A DNA stretch of 64,000 nt from Brevibacterium sp. ZH18 (GCF_022748595.1 NZ_JALDSX010000011.1:1-64000); one strand, 5' to 3'; counted from the stretch's first letter, positions 51,643-60,895 are shown. Notes: generated by a model not told the origin, from the sequence alone. Translations and numbers: made by a program.

Positions 51643-54216
51643 GTGCCGCCCAATTCCAGCCTGCCCACACGTCTTCCCGCATTCAGAATCCTGGTGCTGG
51701 GTCTCACTCTCGGGCTCCTGGCACTGGTGCTCGGGCCGCCGGCCTCTCACGCATCGGCCGCGCCTTCCCCCTCATCGTCGGACCAGCCGTCCATAGAGAC
51801 GGCACCGCACACTGCATCGGAGACCGCTTCGGCGTCGTCGGCTGCCGCGTCCACCGCCGGCGCAGATCAGCCGGACGGCAGGTCGGTTGTCGTGGGCATA
51901 CCCGGTCTGACCTTGAACGACATCGATCCGGATCGGACTCCGAACCTCTACGAACTCTTCCGCAGCGGCGCCTCGGCGAACCTCAATGTGCGCACGATCG
52001 GCTCCGCCACCTGCCCGGGATCCGGATGGCTGTCGATGGGTGCGGGCGCCCGCGCCATGGCCGGGCCGTCAGAGGAGGCCATCGAGGACGACGAGGATCG
52101 CACGGCCCGCTGCCCGACGATGACCGCCCCGTCGACCCACACCAGCGACGATGGCGACACGGACGAAAGCACTCCCGGGACGACGAAGTCGACCGGCAGC
52201 GATGCGTCCGGGAGTGATGAAGATCTCGACGCGAAATCCGTTCCCGGCACGACGACGGCGAAGATCGACGACTTCGACAGCGTGAAGGCGCCCAACATCG
52301 GCACCGGATACACCGTCGACTACGGCATGCTCTCCCGCCTCGTCGCCGAGAACGCAGCGAGCGAGACCGAGCCAGCAGATGCCTCGGCGAACGATGCCTC
52401 CCTCGACGCATGCGTCGCAGCCGAAGGTTCCGGCGCAGCCTACGCTGTCGCCGATTCTGAAGGCATCGTCCGCAACTACACGGACGACGCGATCGCCACG
52501 AACTGCCGCCTCGACCTGATCGACCTCGGTGCGATCGGCACCCGCTCCTGGCTGTTCAACCCGATCCCGAACTACTCCTACACGATGCCCGTGAACTTCA
52601 ACCGGGAGACCCGAGTCGCCGAGGCGGACAAGCGCCTGGGCGTCAAACTCGACGAGATCCAGAAGTCGGCCGAACCTGGAAGCGCCGATCCCACGATCAT
52701 CGTGGCCGGCCTCGGCGACAGTTCCGGGCTGCCGCAGCTGCGTGCGTTCATCGCCTCGGGACCCGGCTATGAGCCCGGCACCGTGTCCTCGGCGAGCACG
52801 CGCACGCCCGGGCTGCTCCAGCTGACGGACCTGGCCCCGGGGCTGCTCAACCAGCTGGGCCTCGACTCCCCCAGCGGCATTGCCTTCGAAACCACACCCG
52901 ACTCGGATGACCCGCAGGACCGTCTCGACGATCTCGTCTCCGCCTCGCAGAAGGCGACGACGATCTACCAGCACCTGTCGACGTTCTCCCTCCTCCTCGA
53001 CATCACGTTCTACGTCCTGTTCATCGTCTGCGGCATTGTGCTCAGCCGTTCGATCCTCGGTCGCCGAGGCGGTGCGACGATCGCCCCGTTCATCCACCGC
53101 TCCTTGGCCTGGGTCTCGCTCCTCATCGCGTCCTTGCCGATGGGAGCGTTCCTGGCAGGGCTGTTCCCGTGGGCCCGACTGTCCCAGCCGGGCTTGGGTC
53201 TGAGCGTGTCCGTCGCTGTCGGATCCATCCTCGTCTTCGCGGTCTCGCTGCTGCCGCCCTGGGGTCGGACCTGGCGCGGACGCGTGGCCGCATTGGCACT
53301 GCTGAGCGTGCTCGTCATCTCCGTCGACCTGGCCACCGGATCTCGCCTGCAGGGCAATTCGCTGCTTGGGTACAACCCGATCGTCGGCGGCCGCTTCTAC
53401 GGTCTCGGCAATCAGGGTGCTGCAATCTTCATCGTCGGGCTGTTCATCTTCCTCGGGCTGGCGATCTCCTGGCTGCGCGCCCACGGCCACCGGCGCCTCG
53501 TCATCGTCCTGCCGGTCGTGCTCGGGCTCGCGGCTGTGTTCGTCTCCGGCAATCCGTCCTGGGGCGCGAAGTTCGGCGGCACGATCGCAACTCTCGCGGG
53601 GCTGTTGGTGCTGCTGGCGCTGGTCAGTCACATCCGCCTCTCGGTCTTCCGGCTGATACTCATCGGAGCGGCCTCCCTGGCCGTGCTCATCGGCATCGCG
53701 TTCCTCGACTGGCTACGTGCTCCGGGTGAGCGCTCGCACTTCGGAAACTTCTTCGACCAGCTGGTCACCGGGGAGGCGCTGCAGGTTATCGGGCGCAAGC
53801 TCGGCGCCAATCTCCACATCATCCAGGTCAATCCTGCGCTGGCGATCGTCACTCCGCTGGCGGTCATCGCGATTCTGTTCTTCCTGCGCTACCTGCTCCA
53901 CTTCCCGCGCATCGGGCCTGCCAGCCGCACCGGCCGACTGACGAACAAATGGCGGGGACGCCTGCCACAGGTGTTCGAGGATCAGGACATCCACTTCGGC
54001 TTCCTCGCCGCTGTGACCGGCATGGCCGTGGGGCTCGTCCTCACGGACTCCGGCATCGCCGTACCCTCGACGGGTGCGATGGTGTTGCTGCCCTATCTGC
54101 TGGCCCTCAGCGCCGAGCACGCTGACGAAACCGCAGGCATCAGGTCCTCCACCCGCCGAGGCGGTGCCGCGGGTTCGCGCGACACCGCCGTTTCGAAGCG
54201 CACGGGCCGGGCATGA
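51643..54216 (+). CDS. Polytopic envelope protein with alkaline-phosphatase-like domain (paralogue A)
   Basis: An 857-residue protein of no named family that I recognise. A signal anchor spans about residues 10-35. The extracytoplasmic domain of about 400 residues starts VVVGIPGLTLNDIDPDRTPNL and continues with CPGSGWLSMGAG. This is the layout of alkaline phosphatase/sulfatase-superfamily domains, though I cannot confirm metal ligands. It contains an Asp/Ser/Thr-rich low-complexity insert. From about residue 444 there are roughly ten helices, with RFYGLGN near 585 and FLDWLRAPGERSHFG near 686. The start is GTG 51643, six bases after TACTAT. It overlaps paralogue B by four bases. Confidence 0.8.
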   Translation: MPPNSSLPTRLPAFRILVLGLTLGLLALVLGPPASHASAAPSPSSSDQPSIETAPHTASETASASSAAASTAGADQPDGRSVVVGIPGLTLNDIDPDRTPNLYELFRSGASANLNVRTIGSATCPGSGWLSMGAGARAMAGPSEEAIEDDEDRTARCPTMTAPSTHTSDDGDTDESTPGTTKSTGSDASGSDEDLDAKSVPGTTTAKIDDFDSVKAPNIGTGYTVDYGMLSRLVAENAASETEPADASANDASLDACVAAEGSGAAYAVADSEGIVRNYTDDAIATNCRLDLIDLGAIGTRSWLFNPIPNYSYTMPVNFNRETRVAEADKRLGVKLDEIQKSAEPGSADPTIIVAGLGDSSGLPQLRAFIASGPGYEPGTVSSASTRTPGLLQLTDLAPGLLNQLGLDSPSGIAFETTPDSDDPQDRLDDLVSASQKATTIYQHLSTFSLLLDITFYVLFIVCGIVLSRSILGRRGGATIAPFIHRSLAWVSLLIASLPMGAFLAGLFPWARLSQPGLGLSVSVAVGSILVFAVSLLPPWGRTWRGRVAALALLSVLVISVDLATGSRLQGNSLLGYNPIVGGRFYGLGNQGAAIFIVGLFIFLGLAISWLRAHGHRRLVIVLPVVLGLAAVFVSGNPSWGAKFGGTIATLAGLLVLLALVSHIRLSVFRLILIGAASLAVLIGIAFLDWLRAPGERSHFGNFFDQLVTGEALQVIGRKLGANLHIIQVNPALAIVTPLAVIAILFFLRYLLHFPRIGPASRTGRLTNKWRGRLPQVFEDQDIHFGFLAAVTGMAVGLVLTDSGIAVPSTGAMVLLPYLLALSAEHADETAGIRSSTRRGGAAGSRDTAVSKRTGRA

Positions 54217-56387
54217 TTGCCAACGCCGTCCCCAGAGGTCTGCGCGTACTGCTCGGCGCCTTCGCCATCGCGCTGCTCATCCTCGGTCTGCCGCAGTCCT
54301 CGTTCGCGAGCGAGCAGACGGAATCCGCCACGTCGACGAGCACCTCACGCACGACCACCTCGGCGGATGCAGCACCGATCTTCGTGGGAGTCTCCGGATT
54401 CAAATTCGAGGACCTCGACCCGCGCACCACGCCGAACCTGTGGAAGATGATGAAGTCCGGCCAGATCGGAACCATCACACCCCGCAGCGTGCGCTCCACG
54501 AGCTGCCCGGTCGACGGCTGGCTGGGTGTAGGGTCCGGTCGCCGAGCCGCCGACGAGCCGCGCGAGCAGTGCCGTGAGCCTCTGGCCCCTCTCGACGGCT
54601 GGGTCTCCGACTGGGACGTCTACTCCCAGGTCGCGCGCGGCGACAACTACGACGCGGCACTGGGCGGACTGGCCGAAGCGGTGCCCAAGATCTCGGCCAT
54701 CGGTCCCGGTTCGGCCATTGCCGCGGCGGATCCGGAGGGCCACGTCGACCAGTGGTCGCCGGTGTCCGAAGACCTCGGCCACAAGGCAGCACAGGATTCC
54801 GAAGACGGCAGACTGACCCTGGTCGACCTCGGCAACACCGCCGCCGACGGGTATTCTCTCAAGGACCTCGATCGCCGAATCGGAGAGATCCTTGCTTCCA
54901 CAGGATGGTTGGGAGACGGCACCTCCGAGCGCCTCAAGGCCGGCCGCTCACCTGTGATCTTCTCCTCAATCGCCGACGGATCCGATGAGGGGTCCTCGAT
55001 GCAGTCGACGATGATGCTTCAGCCCGGCCACTCCCCCGGACTGCTGACCTCCTCGTCGACGCGGCAGCCGGGTCTGGTCCAGGTGCCCGACATCGCGCCG
55101 ACGCTCGTCGCGCTCAGCGGCGGCGAGTCCATGGACAATGTCGCCGGAGCTCCGATGACCTCCGATCCATCGGGCAGCTGGGAGTCGCGCTATCAGGACG
55201 TCCTCGACCGTCAGGTGGCGGTGACGACGCAGAACGAGCTGTCGACATGGTTCTTCCCCGTCGTTGCCACGCTGATGATCGGCCTGCTGGTCCTGGCCTG
55301 GTTCCTGCGCAAGAACCACCGTGACCTCGTCCATTCCGGTGCCTACCGGCTCGGCATCGCCTTCGCCTCGATGCCGGTGTCGACGTATCTGGTCAACACC
55401 GTGCCGTGGGAGAGGGCGACGAACCCGGACATCGCGATGCTCGGCGCTGTGGTCGGGTGGTCGCTGATCCTCGGTTCGATCGCGCTGCTGGGACCGTGGC
55501 GCAAACACAAGCTGGGGCCCGTGCTCTTCGTCTCCGTCGTCTCAGTCGGGGTCCTCGCCTACGACGTCATCACCGGTTCGCAGCTGCAGATGTCGACGCT
55601 GCTGGGTGAGCCGCTGCTCATCGCCTCACGCTTCTACGGGATCGGCAACTCTGCGCTCGCACTGTACTGCTGTGCTCTGCTGCTGGCGGTCGCGGGCTTC
55701 GCCTCACTGTCGAAGAAGCCGCTCATGCGCATCCTCATCGTCATTGTTCCCGTCCTGGTCTCGTGCGTGATTCTGGCCGCGCCGGGCCTGGGCACGAAGT
55801 TCGGGTCCGTGCCCACGCTCATCATCGGCGTCGCCTACCTCGCGCTGGCGGCCGCCGGAATCCGGTTCTCGCTCAAACGGCTTCTGCTCACGGTCGGCAT
55901 CGCCGGCTTCGTCATGCTCGCTGTCCTCTTCCTCGACTGGCTGCGCCCGCCCGATCAGCGCACTCACTTCGGCCGCTTCTTCGACTCGATCATCAGCGGC
56001 GAAGCGCTGGGGGTCCTGGCGCGCAAGATCGGCATGAACATCGACATCCTCACCCAGTCCTGGATGACTCTGCTGCTGCCGCTGATCATCATCGGAGTCT
56101 TCTGGCTCGCCCTTTCGCCGAGGCGGTTCAACCTGAGCGGAATACAGGATGCCTACCAGCGCATCCCGCTTCTGAAGGCGGGAATGATCAGCTTGGCGAT
56201 CCTGTTGGGCGTCGGCACGATCATCAACGATTCGGGCATCGTCGTCCCGGCTGTCGGAATCCTCTTCCTCGTCCCTGTCCTGGTCCACCTCGAGACCTTC
56301 CCGAGGACGCTTCCTCTCGCCGAGGACGCCGTTGCCGTTCCCGAGCAGCGGTCGAGATCCGCAGCCAAGGACTCCACCGAGCACTGA
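54213..56387 (+). CDS. Polytopic envelope protein with alkaline-phosphatase-like domain (paralogue B)
   Basis: A 724-residue paralogue of the preceding gene, translated from ATG 54213 inside its stop (ATGA). Signal peptide ending near FASEQ. The outer domain begins IFVGVSGFKFEDLDPRTTPNL with CPVDGWLGVGSG. The membrane part carries RFYGIGN near residue 473 and FLDWLRPPDQRTHFGRFFD near 572, followed by GEALGVLARKIGMN, matching GEALQVIGRKLGAN of paralogue A. It lacks the low-complexity insert of A, hence its smaller size. Stop-start coupling suggests the two products act together or in fixed ratio. Function unknown; a cell-envelope polymer role is only a guess. Confidence 0.8.
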   Translation: MIANAVPRGLRVLLGAFAIALLILGLPQSSFASEQTESATSTSTSRTTTSADAAPIFVGVSGFKFEDLDPRTTPNLWKMMKSGQIGTITPRSVRSTSCPVDGWLGVGSGRRAADEPREQCREPLAPLDGWVSDWDVYSQVARGDNYDAALGGLAEAVPKISAIGPGSAIAAADPEGHVDQWSPVSEDLGHKAAQDSEDGRLTLVDLGNTAADGYSLKDLDRRIGEILASTGWLGDGTSERLKAGRSPVIFSSIADGSDEGSSMQSTMMLQPGHSPGLLTSSSTRQPGLVQVPDIAPTLVALSGGESMDNVAGAPMTSDPSGSWESRYQDVLDRQVAVTTQNELSTWFFPVVATLMIGLLVLAWFLRKNHRDLVHSGAYRLGIAFASMPVSTYLVNTVPWERATNPDIAMLGAVVGWSLILGSIALLGPWRKHKLGPVLFVSVVSVGVLAYDVITGSQLQMSTLLGEPLLIASRFYGIGNSALALYCCALLLAVAGFASLSKKPLMRILIVIVPVLVSCVILAAPGLGTKFGSVPTLIIGVAYLALAAAGIRFSLKRLLLTVGIAGFVMLAVLFLDWLRPPDQRTHFGRFFDSIISGEALGVLARKIGMNIDILTQSWMTLLLPLIIIGVFWLALSPRRFNLSGIQDAYQRIPLLKAGMISLAILLGVGTIINDSGIVVPAVGILFLVPVLVHLETFPRTLPLAEDAVAVPEQRSRSAAKDSTEH

Positions 56388-56413
56388 AGGCTCGGACACC
56401 ACGAGATGCAGTG

Positions 56414-56448
56414 AGGAGGGCCGGGACGAATCACGTCCCAGCCCTCCT
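56414..56448. terminator. Bidirectional hairpin between paralogue B and the 5'-nucleotidase
   Basis: Arms 56414-56428 and 56434-56448 with a five-base loop. One mismatch on the plus strand becomes a G-U pair on the minus strand. It lies between convergent stops. Confidence 0.7.
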
Positions 56449-56476
56449 TACTGTTCATTGCAGCCGGTGAGCTGCC

Positions 56477-59086
56477 TCAGGCGTCGAGTTTCTTCCTGCG
56501 GACTGCGGCCACTGCAGCGCCGCCGGCGACGATGAGCGCCAGAGCTGCTGCCACGATGTTGAGCGCCTCGAAGCCGGTGCGGGGCAGGTCCCCACCATCT
56601 TTCGAACCGTTCGCATCCGATCCGCTTCCATCGGCGTCGGCTCCGCTGCCGTCAGCATCCGCCGAGGTGGACCCCGAAGTGCTCGCATCTCCGCCGTCGG
56701 CGCTCCCGTTCGAGCCGGAACCGTCGGCACTGCCACTGGAGTCCGAACCGCCGTTCGAGCCGGAACCGCCGTCGTCACCGCCAGACGCATTCGCGTCGTC
56801 GTTGACTGTGGCGGTTGCCTCGTATTTGTGGCTGACCGGAAGTGGGTTGTTGTCCCACCATTCGGCGTCGCCAGCCTGGAGACTCGTTGTCACGGTCACC
56901 TTGTCGTGAGCATTGTTTGGAGCAGTGATGGTGATCCGTGTCTCGGACTTTCCGGCCGGGATTGAAACAGGGGGGAGGGTCGTCGCGACCGCGTTCGCCT
57001 CGACCTCGGGAATGACGGCATCGGCCGACTTCGCTGACTCAGACTTGGCTGACTCAGACTTCGCTGCCTTCGAGCTGGCTGCCTGACCGGACCCCGCGAC
57101 GTTCACGGTGTAGCCTTCGGGCACATCGACGGACACGTCCACCGGACCGTCCACCTTCTCCTTCGCATCGGTGCTCAGCACGAAGTCCTTGGTCTCGCCG
57201 GGCTTGATGCCTCCGCTCGGGGCTTTGAAGTCGACCTTGAGCTTCTTGCCGTCGATGACGTCGAGAGCCGCATCGACCTGGCGCTCGGACTTATCCGGGG
57301 CGACCGGGGTGTTCTTCTTGAAGTAGTTCTCCCAGGTCTCGAAGTCCGTGAGGCCCGAGAGCTCGAACTTTCCCTTGGCGAAGGAGGAGAAATCGTCTCC
57401 ACCCGCGGCCAGGAAGCTCAGCGTCGCGACGCGGTATTCCTTCTTCGGGTCGATATCCTTGCCATGGACCTTGACTGACTCCACATGTTCGCCCTTCTTG
57501 GCATCCTCGTCATAGACGACGTCGAGGTCGTCTGAGATTCCCAGGTGCAGGAACGGACGCGAGGCCGTTTCCGGCTGCCACTGCTCTTCGAACAGTCCGA
57601 TGACATCGGCACCCTTCATCGTCACGACCCCGTGGTCATTGGCGAAGGGCAGGACACCGCTGAGTTCAGCCACAGTGACTTCGCATTTGTCCTCTTCGTT
57701 GTACTGATCGTCGCATTTGAGGTCGGTGCGCAGACCGCCAGGGTTGGTGATGCCGAAGTCAGCCTTTTCAAGCTGGGTATCGTCGACTCCGTCCCTCAGC
57801 GCATCTGCAACGAGGTTGCCCAGAGTGGACTCCGCACCGCGGTCCTCTTTGCCGTCTTTCTCAGCCCGGGTGATGTCCTCGGTGATAGATCCTGCCACCT
57901 CGGAACCGACTTCTCGAGCCTTCTCGTCAGCCTCGGCGATGATCTTCGCGACCTCGTTGACGACCGGTGAGTCGAACTGCTTGTCCTTCGTCGACAACAG
58001 CTCGGACTTCTCCGTCGTCCAGTTTCCGTCGGCATCCGACTCGAGCTGAACCTGTCCGACGACCGAACCGTAGCTGCCTGCTTCGAGCACCGGACGGGTG
58101 CGATCGGACTCGCCCGGCACGGGGGCTTCAAACGAGTACGGCAGGTGCGTGTGGCCGGTGAAGAGGACATCGACGGAGGCGTCTGCCTGTGTGACGAGCT
58201 TCTTGAACTCCGCATTCGAGGCTTCAGCCTCACCCAGACTGTCGGTGTTCGAGGCCCCGAGGTGGGCCTCGACGACCGTCATGTCCGGCTGCTGGTCGAC
58301 GGGCAGGTCCTCGATCTCACCGGCGACGCGGTTAACGGCATCCGTGGGATCACCGAATTCGAGGTCCGCGATTCCTGTGGGAGAGACCAGGGACTTCGTG
58401 TCCTTGGTGACGACGCCGATGACGGCGATCTTCACGCCGCCGACGTCGATCGTGGTGTAGTCGTCGAGTCCGTCGACCACATTGGTGGTGCCTTTGTCGT
58501 AGACGTTGGCAGCGAGGTAGGGGAAGTCCGCCTCGTCGGAGACCCGACCTGTCAGGTCGTCGATGCCTTGGTCGAACTCGTGGTTGCCGACCGCTGAAGC
58601 CTCGACGCCGATCGCGTTGAGCACGTCGAGAGTCGGCGTGTCCTGCTGAGAGGAGGAGACGTAGGTCGACGCACCGATGTTGTCACCGGCAGACAGGAAT
58701 CCAGTGCCAGCAGTGCCGGCTTGCTTCGCGTAGTTCGCGCGCTCCTCTTCGACGACGGAGGCCACCTGGGTGCCCGCTTCATCGAGGCGCCCGTGGAAGT
58801 CGGTGATGTTGAGCAGCTGGACCTTCGTGCCCTCGACCGCGGCATGCGCGGAGGCCTTGCCCTCTGTGGAATCCGACTTCTTCGGCTCGGATTCGCCCAC
58901 GGCGTCTTTGCCGGCAGCTGAGCCTGAGTCGGTTGACGATGGGGCGGGAGTGCCTGCTTCGGAGGGTGCTTCCTTGACGGAATCACCGCCCAACGACGGT
59001 GCGGCGGCGACGGGAGCGATGCCCGGCAGAGTCAGCATTGACACTGCAGCTCCGGTCGCGAGCATCTTGGTCACAAGGGTCGACAT
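56477..59086 (-). CDS. Cell-wall-anchored 5'-nucleotidase/metallophosphatase
   Basis: An 869-residue exported protein. It has a signal peptide (about residues 1-30), then an Ala/Ser/Pro-rich linker, then a calcineurin-type metallophosphatase domain with ITDFHGRL, SAGDNIG, VGNHEFD and FTGHTHLPY as metal ligands. A 5'-nucleotidase C-terminal domain follows (FGITNPGGLRTDL, VMKGADV-like TMKGADVIGLFEEQ). Ser/Gly/Asp-rich low complexity and LPRTG plus a helix and RRKK form a sortase signal. It would hydrolyse extracellular nucleotides to nucleosides, which could feed the importer at 12-18 kb. ATG 59086 has GAAGGAA upstream. No sortase gene is in the window. Confidence 0.9.
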   Translation of the reverse strand: MSTLVTKMLATGAAVSMLTLPGIAPVAAAPSLGGDSVKEAPSEAGTPAPSSTDSGSAAGKDAVGESEPKKSDSTEGKASAHAAVEGTKVQLLNITDFHGRLDEAGTQVASVVEEERANYAKQAGTAGTGFLSAGDNIGASTYVSSSQQDTPTLDVLNAIGVEASAVGNHEFDQGIDDLTGRVSDEADFPYLAANVYDKGTTNVVDGLDDYTTIDVGGVKIAVIGVVTKDTKSLVSPTGIADLEFGDPTDAVNRVAGEIEDLPVDQQPDMTVVEAHLGASNTDSLGEAEASNAEFKKLVTQADASVDVLFTGHTHLPYSFEAPVPGESDRTRPVLEAGSYGSVVGQVQLESDADGNWTTEKSELLSTKDKQFDSPVVNEVAKIIAEADEKAREVGSEVAGSITEDITRAEKDGKEDRGAESTLGNLVADALRDGVDDTQLEKADFGITNPGGLRTDLKCDDQYNEEDKCEVTVAELSGVLPFANDHGVVTMKGADVIGLFEEQWQPETASRPFLHLGISDDLDVVYDEDAKKGEHVESVKVHGKDIDPKKEYRVATLSFLAAGGDDFSSFAKGKFELSGLTDFETWENYFKKNTPVAPDKSERQVDAALDVIDGKKLKVDFKAPSGGIKPGETKDFVLSTDAKEKVDGPVDVSVDVPEGYTVNVAGSGQAASSKAAKSESAKSESAKSADAVIPEVEANAVATTLPPVSIPAGKSETRITITAPNNAHDKVTVTTSLQAGDAEWWDNNPLPVSHKYEATATVNDDANASGGDDGGSGSNGGSDSSGSADGSGSNGSADGGDASTSGSTSADADGSGADADGSGSDANGSKDGGDLPRTGFEALNIVAAALALIVAGGAAVAAVRRKKLDA

Positions 59087-59462
59087 GTATTCAGTTCCTT
59101 CAATTGGGACGTCCACTGCACAGCAGCCGTGCATCAGGATGAGAATCGATCACATTCATCCTGCAGTGCCTAAGCGAACGGTGAGTTACCTACACGTGAA
59201 TGTACACAGGATTTTCACAACTGGGAAGAGGGGTTCTCACAAAAAGGCAGCAGATATCATCGCCCATCACGACAAGGAACCTGGTGAAGCGATGAGGCAA
59301 GGAACCTGACCGTTGCCGTTTCAGACCGGTGCCGCCGACTGTCGGAGCCGGTGCCGCCGACTGTCGGCGCCGGTGCCGCCGACTGTCGGCGCCCGTACCG
59401 GCGTCTGTCGGCGCCCGTGCCAGCGACTACTCACAGTCCGGTCGTCGGCTGACAGGAATCGG
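59087..59462. other. 376-bp intergenic region, nucleotidase to truA
   Basis: It contains the nucleotidase promoter (AT-richer stretch about 59180-59270) and the five-unit 22-bp array. No ORF here looks coding. Confidence 0.5.
59326..59435. repeat. Five 22-bp tandem repeats downstream of truA
   Basis: Units at 59326, 59348, 59370, 59392 and 59414, 22 bases each. Units 2 and 3 are identical, unit 1 differs by one base, and units 4-5 are diverged. Core: GCCGCCGACTGTCGGCG, itself partly self-complementary (CCGAC/GTCGG). Confidence 0.88.
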
Positions 59463-60320
59463 CTATTCGGTATCCCTGCGGGCCATCGTCTGGGCCGCTC
59501 GGCTGGCGTAGAACTCGGCCTCGGGATAGCCGACCTCGGTGAGGACAAGACCGTGAGCAGGCGTGACGAACATCGGCGTACCGGGCTCGATGCCGGCGTC
59601 CGCCTCGGCGAGGAGTTCTGCGGGCCGGGTCACGGGCCAGGTCCCGGCACCCACCTTGATCAGTCCGCCCACAAGGGCACGGACCATGTGGTGGCAGAAC
59701 GCGTCGGCGCGCAGGTCGATCGTGATCACAGCCTCTTGGTCGCGGGCGACGTCGAGGGTGAAGAGTGTCCGGATGGTCGTCGCACCTTCCCGGGGCTTGC
59801 AGAAGGGAAGGAAATCGTGGAGCCCCCGAGCCTCACGTGCTGCTTCGGCCATCGCCTCGGCGTCGAGTTCGCCTTTGTGCCGGGGGGTGACAGCGGTGAG
59901 CAGCGGATCGATGAACGACCGATAGTCGGCCAGACGGTACTGGTAGGAGCGCCACAGAGCGGAGAACCGGGCATCGAAGTCTTCGGGCACCTCGCTCACG
60001 GCATGGATGACGATGTCGTCGGTGTCATCGACGGTGAGCACCCCGCGCAGCCGGGACAGCAGCGCCGCCTCGGCGGATCGCGACGCACGGCCGATGAGCT
60101 TCTCGACGCTTTCCGTCGACAGATCGATGTGGACGACCTGGCGTCTGGCGTGGACTCCGGCGTCGGTGCGACCGGCGACGACGGTGGGCACCTCCTCGGC
60201 ACCGGTGATCCGCGTCAGTCCCGCCTCCAGCGAGCTCTGGACCGTGCGCAGACCCGGCTGCTTCGCCCAGCCGTGGAAGTCGGTGCCCCGATATCCGAGG
60301 TCGATGCGGAAGCGCGTCAT
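59463..60320 (-). CDS. truA: tRNA pseudouridine(38-40) synthase
   Basis: A 285-residue pseudouridine synthase acting on the tRNA anticodon arm. The catalytic Asp is in VAGRTDAGVHARRQVVH near residue 52, and RADAFCHHMVRALVGGLIKVG is the second signature. ATG 60320 overlaps the LemA-like gene by four bases. In many actinobacteria truA follows rplQ; here it does not. Confidence 0.95.
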   Translation of the reverse strand: MTRFRIDLGYRGTDFHGWAKQPGLRTVQSSLEAGLTRITGAEEVPTVVAGRTDAGVHARRQVVHIDLSTESVEKLIGRASRSAEAALLSRLRGVLTVDDTDDIVIHAVSEVPEDFDARFSALWRSYQYRLADYRSFIDPLLTAVTPRHKGELDAEAMAEAAREARGLHDFLPFCKPREGATTIRTLFTLDVARDQEAVITIDLRADAFCHHMVRALVGGLIKVGAGTWPVTRPAELLAEADAGIEPGTPMFVTPAHGLVLTEVGYPEAEFYASRAAQTMARRDTE

Positions 60321-60895
60321 GATTCGACCGTTTCAGCCTCAGCGAAGGGTTCGCGTGCTTTGAACACCCTTTGGAACAGGCGGGAGAGCGACCTCCGACG
60401 CTGCCGGTGATAGTGCTCGACATTCGTGTTGTAGATGCGCGAACCCGCCAGGATGCGATCGGACAAGACACCCAGCTGACCGTGCAGGAGCTGGACTGTG
60501 GTGTCGAGTTCCTCGCGGGCGCCGTCTCGCATCGTCAGCGTCGAATCGGTGGCCAGCGTTCTATCCGATAGCGTGCCCGGGATCAGCGCCGCATCGTCGA
60601 TGGCGTTGGTCAGAGCGCACTCTGCGGCGGCTCCACGGCGACCGAACGGCGCCCGCTCGGCAGAGGCCAGCGCGAGTTCAACGGTGCTGAAGTCGGTCGC
60701 GGTGATCTGCTTGAGGGTTCCGATGTACGCAGGCACCAGAGCGTGCCGAGCGCGGAGTTCGACGACGAGCTGGCGTTTGGCCTCGTCGCAGAGCGAGCGC
60801 GCCATGGACAGCTGATTGAACCGGATGATCGTCAGGACCAGGGCGAGGACGACGAGTACGGCAAGTGCACATGCCGTCACGATGAACCAACCCAT
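60317..60895 (-). CDS. LemA-like membrane protein
   Basis: A 192-residue protein with one N-terminal helix (residues 3-25), then a long helical domain, FNQLSMARSLCDEAKRQL, followed by HALVPAYIGTLKQI, matching the LemA pattern (R-N-x-V-x2-A, R-x-x-L-I-P-N). LemA proteins form a membrane-anchored four-helix bundle of unclear function, often with a peptidase or SpoIIM partner absent here. ATG 60895 follows a GGGGGAG site. Confidence 0.7.
   Translation of the reverse strand: MGWFIVTACALAVLVVLALVLTIIRFNQLSMARSLCDEAKRQLVVELRARHALVPAYIGTLKQITATDFSTVELALASAERAPFGRRGAAAECALTNAIDDAALIPGTLSDRTLATDSTLTMRDGAREELDTTVQLLHGQLGVLSDRILAGSRIYNTNVEHYHRQRRRSLSRLFQRVFKAREPFAEAETVES

Noticed and set aside
52069-53631. 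520-aa open frame on the minus strand
   Set aside because: Antisense to the membrane paralogue A; highly charged shadow product without motifs.
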